A stretch of DNA of 64,000 bases from Toxonevra muliebris (taxonomy: Eukaryota; Arthropoda; Insecta; Diptera; Pallopteridae): positions 18,242,708 to 18,306,707 of the forward strand of contig OY829329.1 in assembly GCA_963691655.1 (NCBI GenBank), read 5' to 3'. The position numbers and the translations under genes are program-made. The notes beneath the pieces were generated by a model. That model was given only the letters and a program-made list of their open reading frames with translations, did no database searches and was not told the DNA's origin. This document shows positions 47,201 to 59,860 of this stretch, one piece after another (positions within the stretch are counted from its first letter, which is position 1; the number at the start of each line of letters is the position of its first letter).

Positions 47201-48060
47201 TAGTAGTGGTGGTAGTAATGGTGATGGTGTATTCTCACCAATACGTGACTGACTGATAAGACTCTTCTGTTTTTTTTATAATAATAATAATAATAATAAT
47301 CGTCATCATTGTAGTTGGCCGTAACATTGCAAGTCATAGAATTAATAATATTTATAATGGTTTTTATCATCAAGAAATAGGTGAAACCGGCAGCGACGAC
47401 ACTCATCAGCGTCGTGCTTCTAACTGACGGCCTGTCAGTGTCGTGCCTCGCCGTGGCGCGCTGCCAACCATCATAAAAGTGTTGAATCGTCTTTGGTGTT
47501 GTCAACAGCAGCGCTGCTGCTACTGATTAAGCACCACTCCTTCGTATCCGACCATCACTCACTTGCTCTCTCTTCGGGAATGTGATAATACAGTTATGTA
47601 TTCTCAGTTGCTTTTTTTTGATTGGATGAACGTGAAAATGTTTAACTACATAATCGAAGCTTATGAGAATTACATACTGATTGAGTGCGTGTGTGTGTGT
47701 GTATGTAGTAGATCAATAAAGCAAATAAAAAGAATCCTCTCTGTTTCATTCGTGGGGGATATTTGTTATTGGCATGCGTGCGCGCATTCCTCTCTCTCTC
47801 GATCTCTCTCGCGGATTGATTTTTCATTGCATAGAAAATGCAAAATTTTGAAGCGTGCCTCTTCGATGCCTATGCGCCACTACCACACCCACACTCATGT
47901 ATGTATGTATGCGTGTTTATGTGTCGGTGTAAGATCACGAGCGCTAGCTGCTCACACCTACCACTTACCTATCCATTTACTAATCTGCCAGACGGATCTT
48001 TGGCGCAGCGCTCTGCCGCAAGATATCGTCGTCGTAATCGATTATTATGATTGAGCATGA
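47200..48060. promoter_or_regulatory. GC-richer, GAGA- and microsatellite-rich block, possible promoter region
   Basis: Stands out from the AT-rich surroundings. It has (ATA)n at 47280-47300, a GC-rich core at 47390-47530 (CCGTGGCGCGCTGCC), (GT)n at 47690, and CTCTCTCTCGATCTCTCTCGCG at 47791-47812, which contains GAGA-factor-like sites. Fly promoters often look like this. It could be a distant promoter or first exon of Actbeta (minus) or of an unseen gene, but no initiator, donor or coding start can be fixed. The frames of 101 and 163 codons have no recognisable domain and translate the microsatellites. Confidence 0.35.
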
Positions 48061-49420
48061 GTATGAGTCGTGGCTTCAAAGTCCAAAGTGATTTTTCTAT
48101 TTGCACGTATTTTGTGGTTTTTGTTATTGTATTGGTGTGTATGAAGAGAAATCTTATCATTTTATTTTATATTTTTTGTGATACATATTAGATGTGTTAA
48201 TTAACTTTTAGAATTAATTTTTGTTGTTTTTTTTTTCGGCTGATTCCAAATTTAGTTAAATTGCGCACTACACTGTATCAAAAGATAGGAGGAGGCTAAT
48301 TAAATGTATTCGTACTTTAGCACAAGATTATGCGAAAATAATTTTATATGGTAAAATGTTTGTTATACAATCAAATATAATGTGAGTCAATGCCAATGTT
48401 TTAATTAGAAATATTTAATAATTTTGTTGCTAAACATTTTTTTTTTTTCAATTTCAATATTATTTTTATTTTTATTTATTTTTAGTTTCCATTTAAATTC
48501 TTCTTTCTTCTTGAGGTTATCGGTCTCGCTTACGAATATTCAAGGCCGTGTTTTTGCTTATTTCAATTCACTAATCATGACTGGTTTCCACCCACTAGTT
48601 TAGATTAGCCAATGGCAGTGCGGTTTTAAAGTGAAGTGGTTGCCATCCTCAACCAAATAATCTCTTGGCGGTATAGTTTTTCAACCAAAGATCATTATAA
48701 GAGGTTGCTTATCCTTCTGTTCTGCTGCTTGTGTACGTTTTAATAAGCGTTTCTTCATTTGTAGTGGGACAAGGGGAATTGTAAAAGATTGTGTGTGTGT
48801 TAAAAATTGGTTAAAATTAACAGATTTAATCCTTAGAAATATTACTTTGTAGACCAAATGTAATAGGAGGGTATTTGAGCACTCCTTGATTAGATAAACT
48901 CATTTCAATGTTACTAACTCACTTCACTTAAAAATCCCTAAATATTTAAAAGTTATTAGGAGTTACGCAGCTTGTCGTTTTCTAAGCTATTATAGATTGT
49001 ATTCATGCATATAAAATCATTACATGGTGAACAGTTTTAAACCTACTTGAACGATCTACATATGATCTTCCATCAAAAAATTGCAGGTTCGCGTAAATAA
49101 ATAGCTCAAATAATAAACATAGTAAGTTCCAAGTTTCGGATCAATTTATTGAAAATGTAGGTACCTGCGCTCAAAAACATGTTTAGAGCAAGATTTATTT
49201 TTAATTACACTGTACAACGGTCAAAAAAGCTCAAGAGTTTTGAAAGTGGATCTTATATAATTCGAGTACGCTGAACATGATGGCGTTTTCAGTTTTACTC
49301 TATAACGTCTAATTTTTTTATAATGAATTATAAAAAGAAACATCCACAAAAAAAATGTTTGTAGATTTTTAAACAAAATAAATCCGAAGCTTGTGACCCG
49401 CTCAGAACTTTCTCTGTTTA
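48060..49420. other. Intergenic DNA, no gene recognised
   Basis: Mixed AT-rich sequence. Near 49206-49290 a phrase (ACTGTACAACGGTCAAAAAAG, then GAGTACGCTGAACATGATGGCG) vaguely resembles the ends and interior of the elements at 8030-9871. That would make it another diverged relic. Nothing else was identified. Confidence 0.35.
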
Positions 49421-49424
49421 GAAA

Positions 49425-49800
49425 TAAAACAAACTCGAGTTCTAGCTGGAGTACTAACAGGCTTTTGCGCTATTGGCACAATGGCCTTGAGAATTGGAGT
49501 CGCAACACCAAACTACTGTAGAAGCTGTGAAGACGAAGAAGAAAATGAGACCATCTACCACCTTCTCTGTGAATGTCCCAATCTCCAAATCCGTCGATTC
49601 CCTTTCCTATGAGAAACTGGAGGACCAACAGACCTTGTAAGGTTCATTAGGAGTACTAAGTGCTGTCAGGTTAGGTAGAGGCTTTTTGAGATCTGTTTCG
49701 TTGGTGGAGGATTCCAAATGTATAAGAAAATTATAATGGACCAAATTTGGCCCAGTAAACACTGAGTTTTTCTGAGCACTCCACTTTAAACCTAACCTAA
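49425..49800 (+). mobile_element. 3' end of a LINE (post-RNase H domain plus 3' UTR)
   Basis: A plus-strand frame reads VLAGVLTGFCAIGTMALRIG, then YCRSCEDEEENETIYHLLCE, CPNLQIRRF, and after a stop TDLVRFIRSTK. This is the CCHC-like tail that follows RNase H in I/R1/LOA-type ORF2 proteins (TGH, then C..C......HLLC.CP). The 3' UTR runs to CCTAACCTAA at 49790-49800. The copy is strongly 5'-truncated and carries at least one stop. Confidence 0.75.
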
Positions 49801-52560
49801 GCTATGGTCGTCATATAAAATAATATAAAAAAAGAACAAAGGAATCCATATATTAAAAAAAAGCGTTAACGGACTTTTGACTATAGCTTCAGAAGTTCTT
49901 TAAGCCTGTTACACATTATTTAATGAAGCACATACATGGAACAGTAGTCAAAACTTTGAAAATTAACAACTAGATTCAATTTTCCATAGTCTACAAAAAA
50001 CATACAAAGTATATTTGTCTAATTTTTAATTAGGAACAAACAAGAATATGCAGAGTCTTAAAATTTGTTTATGTTAGTTGTGAAAGTCCTAAGTAATCAT
50101 AAATTTAACGCAAAAGTTATCTATCGACCCCGATTAAAACGATGAACTGGAAGGGTTCAAATGTTGTGGTCAAGGATAATCACCTATACAGAACTCCAAA
50201 AACTAAGAAAGAACAGATAGATTGATCATACTACTGCAAACTCCGTAGTGGTATTTCTAAACAAACACTAGAATAAAACTGGCATGTTAGCAGTAAATAA
50301 ATAAGCCATAGAGTAGTTTGAATCTCCCCCCCCCCCCCCCCCCAAAGTTGCACAGATTCATTTGTAACTAAGAAACAATTTTACGTGTTATCATTTTAAA
50401 AGTTCTGTGATCGTGTTTAACCAGTGAACTGTGCAAGAAGCAAAGAAATGTATTTACCACCCGCCAAATTTTGAAGTTACTATGCCAAAAAATGTTCATT
50501 AAGTAATTTTCAATGGTGGATCTCATACGTATGTGCATTAGCAAAGCCTTGAAACAGGGGCTGTTTGACTAAAATGTCAAAATTCTACCCCTAAAACTCA
50601 AACTTTGTGTAGTAACTACTACTTAATAGGACTTAACTTTGTATAAGTCTTTGTCCGATCGATTTTACAAGTGGTTTCACTTGATATGAAATCCTCAAAG
50701 GATTTATATATACTTGACGCCAAACCTATGAAGTTCATCTTATTTGTTCCTAGTAATTTCTATCTAAAACTAAACGTTTATTGGCACCAGCACACTTTGA
50801 TAGATGCTTTTTTTATTTATCTTTATCTAAGACTGTTCAAAAAGAAGCACTTTGGTTTAATTAGCTTAACCCCCAGACAGGGAATAAAACATCTATAGTT
50901 ATATGGTAAAATGAATACTTGTTTGTAAGTCCGTCTATACTACCTAAACCGCTGCTTCGATCACTTTATTTAGGTACCTAAAGCCAGGAGCAGAATAAAA
51001 TTTTTGTGTCAGAGGAGGAGGAGGGGGAGTGTCTGAGAATGATCATTGGGCAGAATTTGATTGATTTCAGAAATATGGTAGTGGGACCTTCCTTGGACAT
51101 TTTTGCATATAGTTGTAGTTTTTGAATTAGAGTTTTCCATATTTTGGATCACACTTTCCGAATTGACCGATGAGGATAGTCCTTTAGAAAATAGTCACTG
51201 AAACTTCCTTTCGAATCAAAATTGAAAGTCTCCACATGCCACTCAATGATAAGGTAATATTCTTCCATCGAAATTTGAGTAATTTTCCACCGAACAATAA
51301 GTACCTAATGAAAAATAATGCGTAGTAACTCATAAAAAAAAAACTGAGAACGTAAAAAAACAATACCAGGAACTCTATGTAAACGGATGTCAGCCAGACA
51401 GAATGACACAGAAAATTTTAACCTTAAAAATAGAAAAAAAAATCGCAAACACCAACTAATCATAAAACTGTAAGTAATATACAAAGTAATCAGTTGTCCG
51501 CCAAACTGATAACACCCACAAGTTTATTTAGCAACAAAAAAAAAAAACAAAAAACTTAAACAAAATATTAAAATAAACAAAATCCATAAGCAAAACAAAA
51601 CCAAAAAAGTATAAGTGTCTCACGTATCTCTTAGAAATTATCTCTCACATAAATCATTCACAATTTTTAGCAATGATTTTGCAATTTTATTTTTTGTTTT
51701 CTAACTAAAAAATACAAAAAACAATATACCAAAAAACACAATATAAAAAAATAAAAAAAAAATGTACAAATAAAATTCTAAAAAATTAACAATTTGTTTG
51801 CCTTTGCTTTATTATTGTTGCCGGCCGGCTTTGATGCTAAGTGGATGCGAGCGGGTTACGCTAAAAACAGAGAGATACACGCTTTACCGTACCACAGCAC
51901 AAGCAACACAACCAGCAAAGCACATAACAAGCGTTTAAATCCACAATTAACAAACGAGAACGAGAGATAATAAAACTCGGTAATAACTAACCATCATCAC
52001 GACCAACACGATAGGGAGATTGGATTTTAGGTACAAAGGAATCACACTCGCAATGCGTGCGAAATTTAAAATTAAAATCAAATTTAAAATCAACTAAATA
52101 TCGTTAAATCATTTCAATCAGTTTATATTATAGTATTGAAGCATAAAAAAAAGTTTCCATTCAATTCAAACGCAATTGACAAGTAGCTAGCCGCTCGTAC
52201 TTGCCGTCGTCTCCTCGTACGCGTAGTAGAATTTTAAACTGATTGTTAAGCATTAATTTTTCAGCATAGCATTTTTTATGAATCAATTTTTTTTTTTTTT
52301 AATATTAATTGAGGATCCCTGCTTATTGGTTATTTTTTATGTTTCTACTTGTTGTTGTTTTTTTTTTCTTTTTTTTATAGGGCGCACTGCCAAATCGCCA
52401 TATGCCATAGTAGAAGAGTAGCTGCCAAGTTTGCGCGTTAAGCACGCTAATATTGCGTTTTGTTGCTATTTTTATACCATCGCTCTCTGACACGATAGCA
52501 ATTCCACAAGTCCAAAGTCCAATTGCGAGTCATGCGCGAAACGAATGTTAGTAAACAGAA
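49800..52560. other. Intergenic DNA with a C20 tract
   Basis: No gene was recognised. A C tract at about 50323-50342 is isolated from any transposon I can see. 51330-51780 is A-rich. 51820-51980 and 52160-52560 are GC-richer (GCCGGCCGGC near 51821; CGCTCGTACTTGCCGTCG near 52190) and could hold regulatory or non-coding exon sequence, but no coding frame supports that. Confidence 0.4.
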
Positions 52561-52564
52561 AATA

Positions 52565-54087
52565 TGTAGGAGAGTGTCGTCAGGGTTGGAGCGTGTTTTG
52601 ACTTTTGCTCATAACTTCCGTTGAATGCCGAATTTTTTTTATTAATGTTTTATTAATCTCACCAAGTCCGTATTTAGGGGGGGGGGGGGGGGGGGGTGTG
52701 GAGGTTTTGGGGGTTTTTTCCTAAAACGTTACGTGATGGGAAGTTTTTGACCTCAGATTAGTGTTCAACGTGAAAAATTCTTTCGCAAAAACTCCATCTT
52801 ATTAGCAAAACCCATCTTAAAATTAATTTTAAAACGCATTATTGCTCAGAGCACTATGACTAGAAAGATCTCTTTCAATGCTGTGACTTCACGAATTTAG
52901 GGAATATAAGCCAACTTCATCCGGGTTCCTTATCATTGATAATGGCTCAAATTCCCAATGATGATCATTTGAAAAAAATGAGCCTCTACTATTTTTAGTA
53001 ATTTTTTTGAGGTTGGGTACATCATCAAAAGTGGGAAGTCATTGAGTTAATGAAATTATGTCCCTCACGATAAAAAAAAATGCACTAGAATACACATTGA
53101 ATAATATTTATTTGAAAAAAATTTAATTTGATTATTCTGGGAATTTTTTGTCACTTTTGGCCATTTTTTTTAGGTTAAGATTAAAAAAACCGGAAAATTT
53201 TTCCTAAAATTTTAATTTTATAGGGTCCATCAAATGTATCATTGATTTAATTTATTGCATTTAAAAATCAGTTTGATAAAAATTATTTATGAATATTTTC
53301 TTCGAATGAAAAGCCCCCCTCCCCCCCCGAAAAAAATTTCTGGCTACGGCCCTGAATCTCACAAATTGCAATGTTTTTGCTAAACATTTAAATATAATTG
53401 GATTAATAGTTCCGGAGCTATAGACTTTAAAAAATAAACAAAAATTTTAGTCAGGGTCGGAGCACTGTAGAAAATCTATAAGAAATGAAGGAATATAATT
53501 GAAAATAACATGAAAATCAATGAAAGAGGAAAAATTACACTTGAAAACCGAGAAAACAGACCTGAAATCAAAATAAAAATCCCTATGTGTGAATTTAAAG
53601 GAAAATTTATTTTTATTAAACATACACGATACGGTAAAATGACACAAAAAACATACACGGGTGAAAAAAATGTATTCCCAGACAACAAAAATTTCGATGT
53701 TCGACCTTGATTACAAGCACTGCTCCGACCCTGACAGCACACGCAATTTAACGTCGCATCATTTACAGGTTCGCGTGATGCAAACACCATGGAATGCTAC
53801 ATATTTCCACTTCTTAAACCTTATCGAACAATTTAAGTTAGCTTACTTTGATGTTTTCATATTATTTTTTAAATTAACGCACTTTTTCTGGCACTGTTAA
53901 AAACTTCTTTTAACATGCGGTCGCGCAACACTTATATACACTTCACACTCTGAGCTCAAAATGACGTGAAAAGTTTGCTTTCGTCAGGACAAACCATACT
54001 GTATATTAACTTAACGGACGCCAGTGAGATGTAAATGATACTGCCCCGACCCTGACAGCGTCCCGACCATGACAACACTCTCCTACA
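52565..54087. mobile_element. TA-flanked TIR element with a hAT-like MITE inside
   Basis: The left end TGTAGGAGAGTGTCGTCAGG at 52565 pairs with the reverse complement of the right end at 54087 (TGTAGGAGAGTGTTGTCATG). The inverted repeat is about 29 bp with five mismatches, flanked by TA (52563-52564 and 54088-54089). Internal phrases GTCAGGGTCGGAGC (53450) and GCTCCGACCCTGAC (53725) add a second inverted pair. Removing the hAT-like insertion (52663-53354) and one 8-bp duplicate leaves about 0.82 kb without a transposase. A TA target suggests a Tc1/mariner-type MITE. Confidence 0.65.
52663..53354 (+). mobile_element. hAT-like non-autonomous element, copy 2 (complete ends, internal deletion)
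   Basis: Flanked by a perfect 8-bp direct repeat, AATCTCAC (52655-52662 and 53355-53362). It starts CAAGTCCGTATTTAGG plus a G tract and ends TTTCTGGCTACGGCCCTG, so the ends form a short imperfect TIR (CARGKCCGTA / CAGGGCCGTA). 8-bp target duplications and CAGGG-type ends fit the hAT superfamily. Compared with copies 1 and 3, about 360 bp near the 5' end is missing. No coding frame. Confidence 0.85.
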
Positions 54088-54479
54088 TATGTATGTGTGT
54101 ATGCGCTGCTGTTCAATTGTCGCAGGAATTTCTCAATTGGGAGCTGTGACGCTGTGGGCGCCCACTTAAACGATCACTTTCGATTTATTTATTTTTTTTT
54201 TATTACAATTTTATTGCATTTACATTATAGTAGGTACAATGTACATACAAATGTAGTTGACGTATAGTCGTGTCTTGAGTCTTTGACCTTTGTGACTACG
54301 CGGCGTTCTATTAATTACAATTTTTTTTTTAGTTTTCTTGATTTGTATTAAATTGTACTGATTTTTTTTTTTTTTGACGAAAATATTATTGTTTGAAAGT
54401 GTAAACAAATTAATTTCGTTATTGTTTTGATTTTTAGAAACGATTTAGTACATTTAAAATTTATAGAGATATAGATCCA

Positions 54480-56135
54480 AAGTCCGTTGTTGTTGTAGCA
54501 ACGTCCACGCTTCGTTAAAATGTGCATCATTGTCAGAGTTATCATGTTAGGTCTAGGCACAGGAATCTGGCGACGTCTAAAGGTTATGTCCATAGTGGTA
54601 GTGGTGTCAAGCCGGTAGGATTAGCTGGGCATTCAAAAAGATGTCCAGTGTCGTGGAGTCTGTTGTTCCATTTTGACCAACTGTTGTAGGTTCCTCTGTC
54701 TAGAAGTGGCAGGTAACAGTTGAGCATTAGGCTCCACCCTGATCTCAATTGCGCTAATTTGCTCCGTGGTAGCTGCTTTTCGCTGTCGAAAACTATAAGT
54801 GACCGGCTTCCCATAACAGTATTCGGTTACCTTAGTTTCTTCTTCTTTGTGTGCGTCCTTCATGGCCATATTTTAGTCGTTGAAGTCGAACTGTTCTGTT
54901 CGTGCGATCGTGAGGTAGCGAATGTTGAAAGGCTGCTCAAGCCCCTTGCGGATGTTGCGTAGCGGGGGTGGTATATCTCGTAGAGTTTTATAAGGGTGGG
55001 TTTTTTGGTGATAAGCAATGATAGAAACACATTATGTTCCTCAACCTTGAGCAACTTTACTTCATCGTGCAAGTGGCCCTCTTGCGACATAAGGTGACAG
55101 CCAATGATTATGTGCAGGATATCGTTTTGGCCAGCTTGCAAATCCTTTCATTTGGTATCGCTGATCTAGATGGGGGCGGTGTAGTTCACGATGGAGAGCC
55201 CAAAAGCCTTGTGGGTGGTCCCATGCGCTACCTGCTAGTAATTTGAGGTCTCTGTTGCAACATCTCAAGCGATTTTAGTTAATTCTTGACTGAGTTGCGA
55301 AGGCAAGCAGGCTGTCGAAGGTAACACCAATAACAGCGGATACCAATTTTACTTTCTTCGTTCAGGTTGTAAAAAGGATGGCTGTTGATTTTTCAATGGA
55401 CAGTTCTAGGTTGCAATTGTCGAAGAAGTTTACGACCTCAGTCAGGTATTGATTGATGTTGCTGCATAGTTCTGATATGTTATGAATCGTTGAGAGAATG
55501 GTGAAGACGTCGGCTTATGACACTAGTCAAATGCTTGCTGGTGGTATAGGAATTTTTGAAATATAATAGTTGAAGAGTATTGGTTATAGAAATCCTCCTT
55601 GTGGTCAACGAATGATTGCCCGCCATTCATATAGTTTGCTAGGAAGCGTTTCGCCAGTTTATTAGATCTTACAGTAGAGTGAAGTGATTTACTTTGTCGA
55701 ATGCTTTCGATAGGTCTAGAGCCACCAGCACTGTTCTTTCATATGGTTTCTTCTGATTCAACCCGTGGCTGATCTGCTATAGAATTTCATGTAGGTCTGT
55801 TGTAGTGCTAAGGTTTTTGCTAAAGCTTGGCCGTTTTGGCCACTGAAGACTGCAGTATGATTTGTCCGTTGCCAAATGGTCTGGCATTCGATGTTTTGAC
55901 AACCGTTGCAGAGTCTGGTAATTGATTGAAAAAGTTTGCCAGCATTTATTTTTCTTATATAAAAACCGAATTTTTACCGTCCAGAGATCTTTCATCTGTG
56001 AAATAAAGGTATTCGGTTGAAGCCCACACCTACCTCCGATGCAAGTGATATCATGGAAACAACTACTACTCTCCAAAAGCCTAATAGGATTCGTTGGTGA
56101 TTGGGAATAACAACTCGTTAAAATCGTTGAGGAGA
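54480..56135 (-). mobile_element. Decayed jockey-like LINE, RT to 3' end
   Basis: Minus-strand ORF2 pieces, from 56135 down: KNLSTTTDLHEIL (55815-55777), LDLSKAFDKVNHFTLL (about 55720), PTLFNYYISKIPIPPASI (about 55580). The active site has decayed from YADD to a stop plus ADV (about 55515). Then come NINQYLTEVVNFFDN and LSIEKSTAILFTT (55460-55360), GVTFDSLLAF, LSIVNYTAPI (about 55190) and IIIGCHLMSQEGHLHDEVKLL (about 55095). The tail has LAQLRSGWSLMLNCYLPLL, HDTGHLFECPANPTGLTPLPLW (54760-54590, spread over positions) and LDVARFLCLDL. The GCTACAACAACAAC stretch near 54490 marks the 3' UTR. Frames change repeatedly; it is inactive. The order and tail are those of jockey-clade elements. Confidence 0.85.
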
Positions 56136-56499
56136 ACATTTAGGAATCTTCCAATGAATGTTTGTCCCCATTAAGGTAAACTGGTCATCACACTGGATTC
56201 CATATCTGAAGGACTGACTATGATTTATTATTTTAAATCTAATGGTTGAAAAAAAATACCCATAGAACTGATGTTGTTGATTACAGAGAACATGGCACTA
56301 CCTAAGACTAATAGAGAATTTGCCTACTGCTACTTGCCGTAAAAAAAAAACGAAACAAGGGCTCCCCAATTAGCATTTAGACTCCTGCCTCCCTTTTGTA
56401 ATGATAATTTTGCGGTAATTATATCACTTATCTGCAAGTAATAGACCATTTACCAGTTTTGGTACTTTTCTCACACCGATATTTTTTCTTACAGTCCTG

Positions 56500-56645
56500 G
56501 AAGATCCCAATTTTCCGACTTCAGAACCAGATTGTGTAAATCTTAGGCATGATGGAGAAAAACTTACATCATATAAGCGCCCTCAAATTACTTTAAAATC
56601 ACTGGAAAATTTAAGGACTAAATTTATTGTTCCACTGTGTTATCA
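56500..56645 (+). repeat. Partial copy of the CAGTGCAACAAAA-end element
   Basis: Aligns with 9725-9871: TTTTCCGACTTCAGAACCAGATTG, GATGGAGAAAAA.TTA, GCGCC.TCAA, then ATTGTTCCACTGTGTTAT against TTTGTTGCACTGTGTAAT. Only the right end is present. It abuts hAT-like copy 3, which starts 13 bp later. Confidence 0.55.
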
Positions 56646-56657
56646 ATAAGGCACAAT

Positions 56658-57752
56658 CAGGGCCGTAGCCAGAAATTTTTTTCGGGGGGAGGGGGGGGCA
56701 TTTCATTCTAGGAAAATATTCATAAATAATTTTTATCAAACTGATTTTTAAATAAAATAAATTAAATCGGTGATACATTTGATGGACCCTATAAAATTAA
56801 AATTTTAGGAAAAAATTTCCGATTTTTTTTTAATCTTAACCTCAAAAAAATGGCCACAAGTGACAAAAAATTCACAGAATAATCAAATTAAATTTTTTCA
56901 AATAAATATTATTCAATGTGCATTCTAATGCATTTTTTTTTTTTATCGTGAGGGACATAATTTCATTAACTCATTGACTTCCCATTACTGATGATGTACC
57001 CAACCTCAAAAAAATTACCAAAAATAGTAGAGGCTAATTTTTTTCAAATGATCATCATTGGGAATTTGAGCCATCAATGATAAGGAACACGGATGAGGTT
57101 GGCTTATATTCCCTAAATTCATGAAGTCACAGCATTGAAAGAGATCTTTCTAGTCGTGGTGCTCTGAGCAATAATGCGTTAAAAAATTCATTATATTTTA
57201 AGATTGTCTCCTAAAACTGCATGGGTTTTGCTAATAAGATGGAGTTTTTACGAAAAAAATTTTCACGTTGAACACGAATCTGAAGTCAAAAACTTCCCAT
57301 CACGTCACATTTTAGGAAAAAAAAATGGGGTTCAAGCAAGTCTAATTTTACAAGGATCCGATAATTTTTTCTATTTTTATTAATTTTTAAACTTTTCAAA
57401 CTGATTCAGGACGAAACTTTAAACCAAAAACAGTTACTAACCTAGAAAAACTATGAATGCAGCAGTTCTCAGTACCACCTTCTCTTTTTGAATCCGTAGT
57501 CAAACCTCATGTCAAAGAAAACAAATCGGATTTGATCGCATAGTGTAACTAAGATTTCAAATTTATTTTTTATATTTGACTTTTTATAAAAAAAAAAAAC
57601 CGATGGAAGTAAAAAATATCGTTAAATTGATTTTATTTTGACTTTTTTCCATCCATGGGCAATTAATCTCAAAAATTAGAATAAAGTTTCCACATTTGGG
57701 GGGGGCGGCGGGGGGGGGCAGGGAGGTCAGAACCCCCCTAAATACAGCTTTG
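56658..57752 (-). mobile_element. hAT-like non-autonomous element, copy 3 (longest, both ends)
   Basis: Flanked by a perfect 8-bp direct repeat, GGCACAAT (56650-56657 and 57753-57760). In plus coordinates it begins CAGGGCCGTAGCCAG and ends CCCCCCTAAATACAGCTTTG, inverted relative to copies 1 and 2. It is 1095 bp long, with G tracts just inside each end. It has no significant reading frame, so it would depend on a transposase supplied elsewhere. Its body is close to copy 1 along the whole length. Confidence 0.87.
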
Positions 57753-57759
57753 GGCACAA

Positions 57760-59415
57760 TGATCTTCATTGTAAAATTTTGAAAAAAATTTCATCATAAC
57801 TACATCATTACTAATAGAGTTTTGGACACGAAATAAATCTTGGATGGACCTGCATAATTATTATAATTATTCTGCAAATCATAAGTCACACAGATTTTTA
57901 ATTTTGTCTACTTTTCTTATGGATATCTTGTAACAGAAGTGATATAAGTAACATCTATAAAATTCAAAACAAAATAAAAAAACGCGTGCTAATAAAAAAA
58001 CAGCAACTGTAGAATAGAAATAGATTCCAATTATAATGAGTTTTTACTATAAAATAATTTTAATATATTTAATAAAAATTCAATAAACAAAACATTACTG
58101 CATTTACCATAGTCTACCACAAATTTTTAAAAAATTCACTTATACCAGTTCTGTTCCAAGCTTTCGATATAATCTCTTTGTATCAACAATTTTGATGTTG
58201 ATTCAACATTAAATTCTGAGAAAGACATAAACTAAGATAATATAAATATTTGTGCAAACATTTGTGTTGGCAGAAAGAATTTTTTGCTTTGGATTTAAAT
58301 TATTTGACAATTCAGTGTTACTTTTGTCATTAAAAGATAAAATATGAAATTAAGAAGGTAAATTTGTTTATGACTTATGAATTTTGCTAGTCCACAGCAC
58401 ACAGACTGGAAAGATGACATAAAATTTTATGAGATATGAGTATTTTTAGAAATTTTAAATATAGACATGTACGAAAACTAAGATTATGTTAATTGAAGTA
58501 AGCTATCTAGGGTCCATATAATGTTATTGTATAACAACCAGGAACTCAAACTAAAACTAATAAAAAATTTAATTGCGCTACATTTTTAGAAGGAAGTTTT
58601 TAATGGGCAAAGCAAAAACATTATATGTACTACATATAAAACATTAGGTTCCGTCTCTTTTTCACTATTGTTTAGGGTTCGATCTTTATTAGATTTTTTA
58701 ACATAAGATTAAATTAGATTAGGTATACATTAGAGTGGATAGAGATACAATAGACTTTTGTAGCCCGTGTTCTTAAAGAAGTTAAGACTTTTTTTTCTGA
58801 AAAAACAGTCCCCGCATTTTCAATCCCAATTTTAGATTTTTGTTAACATTTTCCTTGGTTCAAAAACAATGGTACACAAAATTTTAACAAAACCAATCAG
58901 CCAATAGAGTTTCAGATCAATGTATAGTCCAAAAATGAGTCCCTTGGCTCAATAAATCCTTAGGTCAAAAATTGACCAATCTATAGATGGACTTTCGGTC
59001 ATTCATGTCTTCAAAATCAATCCGCTCTAGTATACATCTTTATATATATAATCGTAGAGTTTTGTGTGTGTCATCGTGTAACTTCTAAGCGACTGGACTG
59101 ATTGAAGTCATATTTCCAAAATTTCTTATTCATAATGGCTTTCAGTAAAGTGGGCGTGGCACCTCCCATACAATCCTTATAGTTTTTTTGGTATATCTCA
59201 AGAACCATTTATAGCACGCTACAGAAATTTTTTACATTAACGAGAATTGACCATGCCTTGGTAAAAAAAAAATATGGGTGGGATTGACAAAGGGGGTGTG
59301 GCACCTTCCATATAACCTGATTTTCCATTATGAATTTTGCTAGGCCATTTATGGTACGGTACTAAAATTTAAATTCTTTCAGTTTATTGAATTAGTGGAT
59401 GTGGTACCATGCTTT
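57760..59415. other. AT-rich DNA with an unclassified repeat-like segment (59040-59410)
   Basis: 57760-59030 shows nothing recognisable. From 59040, TATATATATAATCGTAGAG, TGTGTGTGTCATCGTGTAACTTC and two similar phrases (AAGTGGGCGTGGCACCTCCCAT near 59148; GGGGGTGTGGCACCTTCCAT near 59292, 144 bp apart) suggest a dispersed repeat with internal duplication. No coding content. Confidence 0.4.
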
Positions 59416-59860
59416 ACTTTTATTTACTACTACTAATTCTACTACTATTTTTCTACTTTTTTTCTACAATTTCTACTACTTTTTCAACTAATATTTTCTA
59501 CTACGTTTTTACTACCTTTTTATTACATTTTTAGGCAATTTTCTTTTATTTTGTACCACTATTTTCTACTACTATTTTTTACTACTTTTTTCATTTTTTT
59601 ACTGCAATTTTTTATTATTATTTTTACCGCTTTTTCTACTCCATTTTTAATATTTTCTACTACTATGTTTAATTATTTTTCTACTACTTTTTCTGCTTCC
59701 TTTTTTCTACTTTTTTACAACAATTTTTAATACTATTTACTATTCTTTTTCCTACTACCTTTTCTACTACCATTTTCTTCTACTTTTTTACTGCTATTTT
59801 CTACTACTTTTCCCATTCCTTTTTCTACTATTATTTCTACTGCTTTATGAAATATCTTAA
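59415..59860. repeat. Degenerate (CTACTACTTTTT)n array
   Basis: About 440 bp of plus-strand variants of TTTTTCTACTACTTTT with frequent length changes. No open frame of note. Confidence 0.8.

Noticed and set aside
47563..48054. 163-codon plus-strand frame
   Set aside because: It crosses GT, CT and CAC tracts, has Cys/Val/His runs caused by them, shows no domain, and overlaps alternative frames on both strands.
53476..53790. 104-codon frame and overlapping plus-strand 66-codon frame
   Set aside because: They fall inside the TA-flanked non-autonomous element and do not resemble a transposase; both strands are open by chance.
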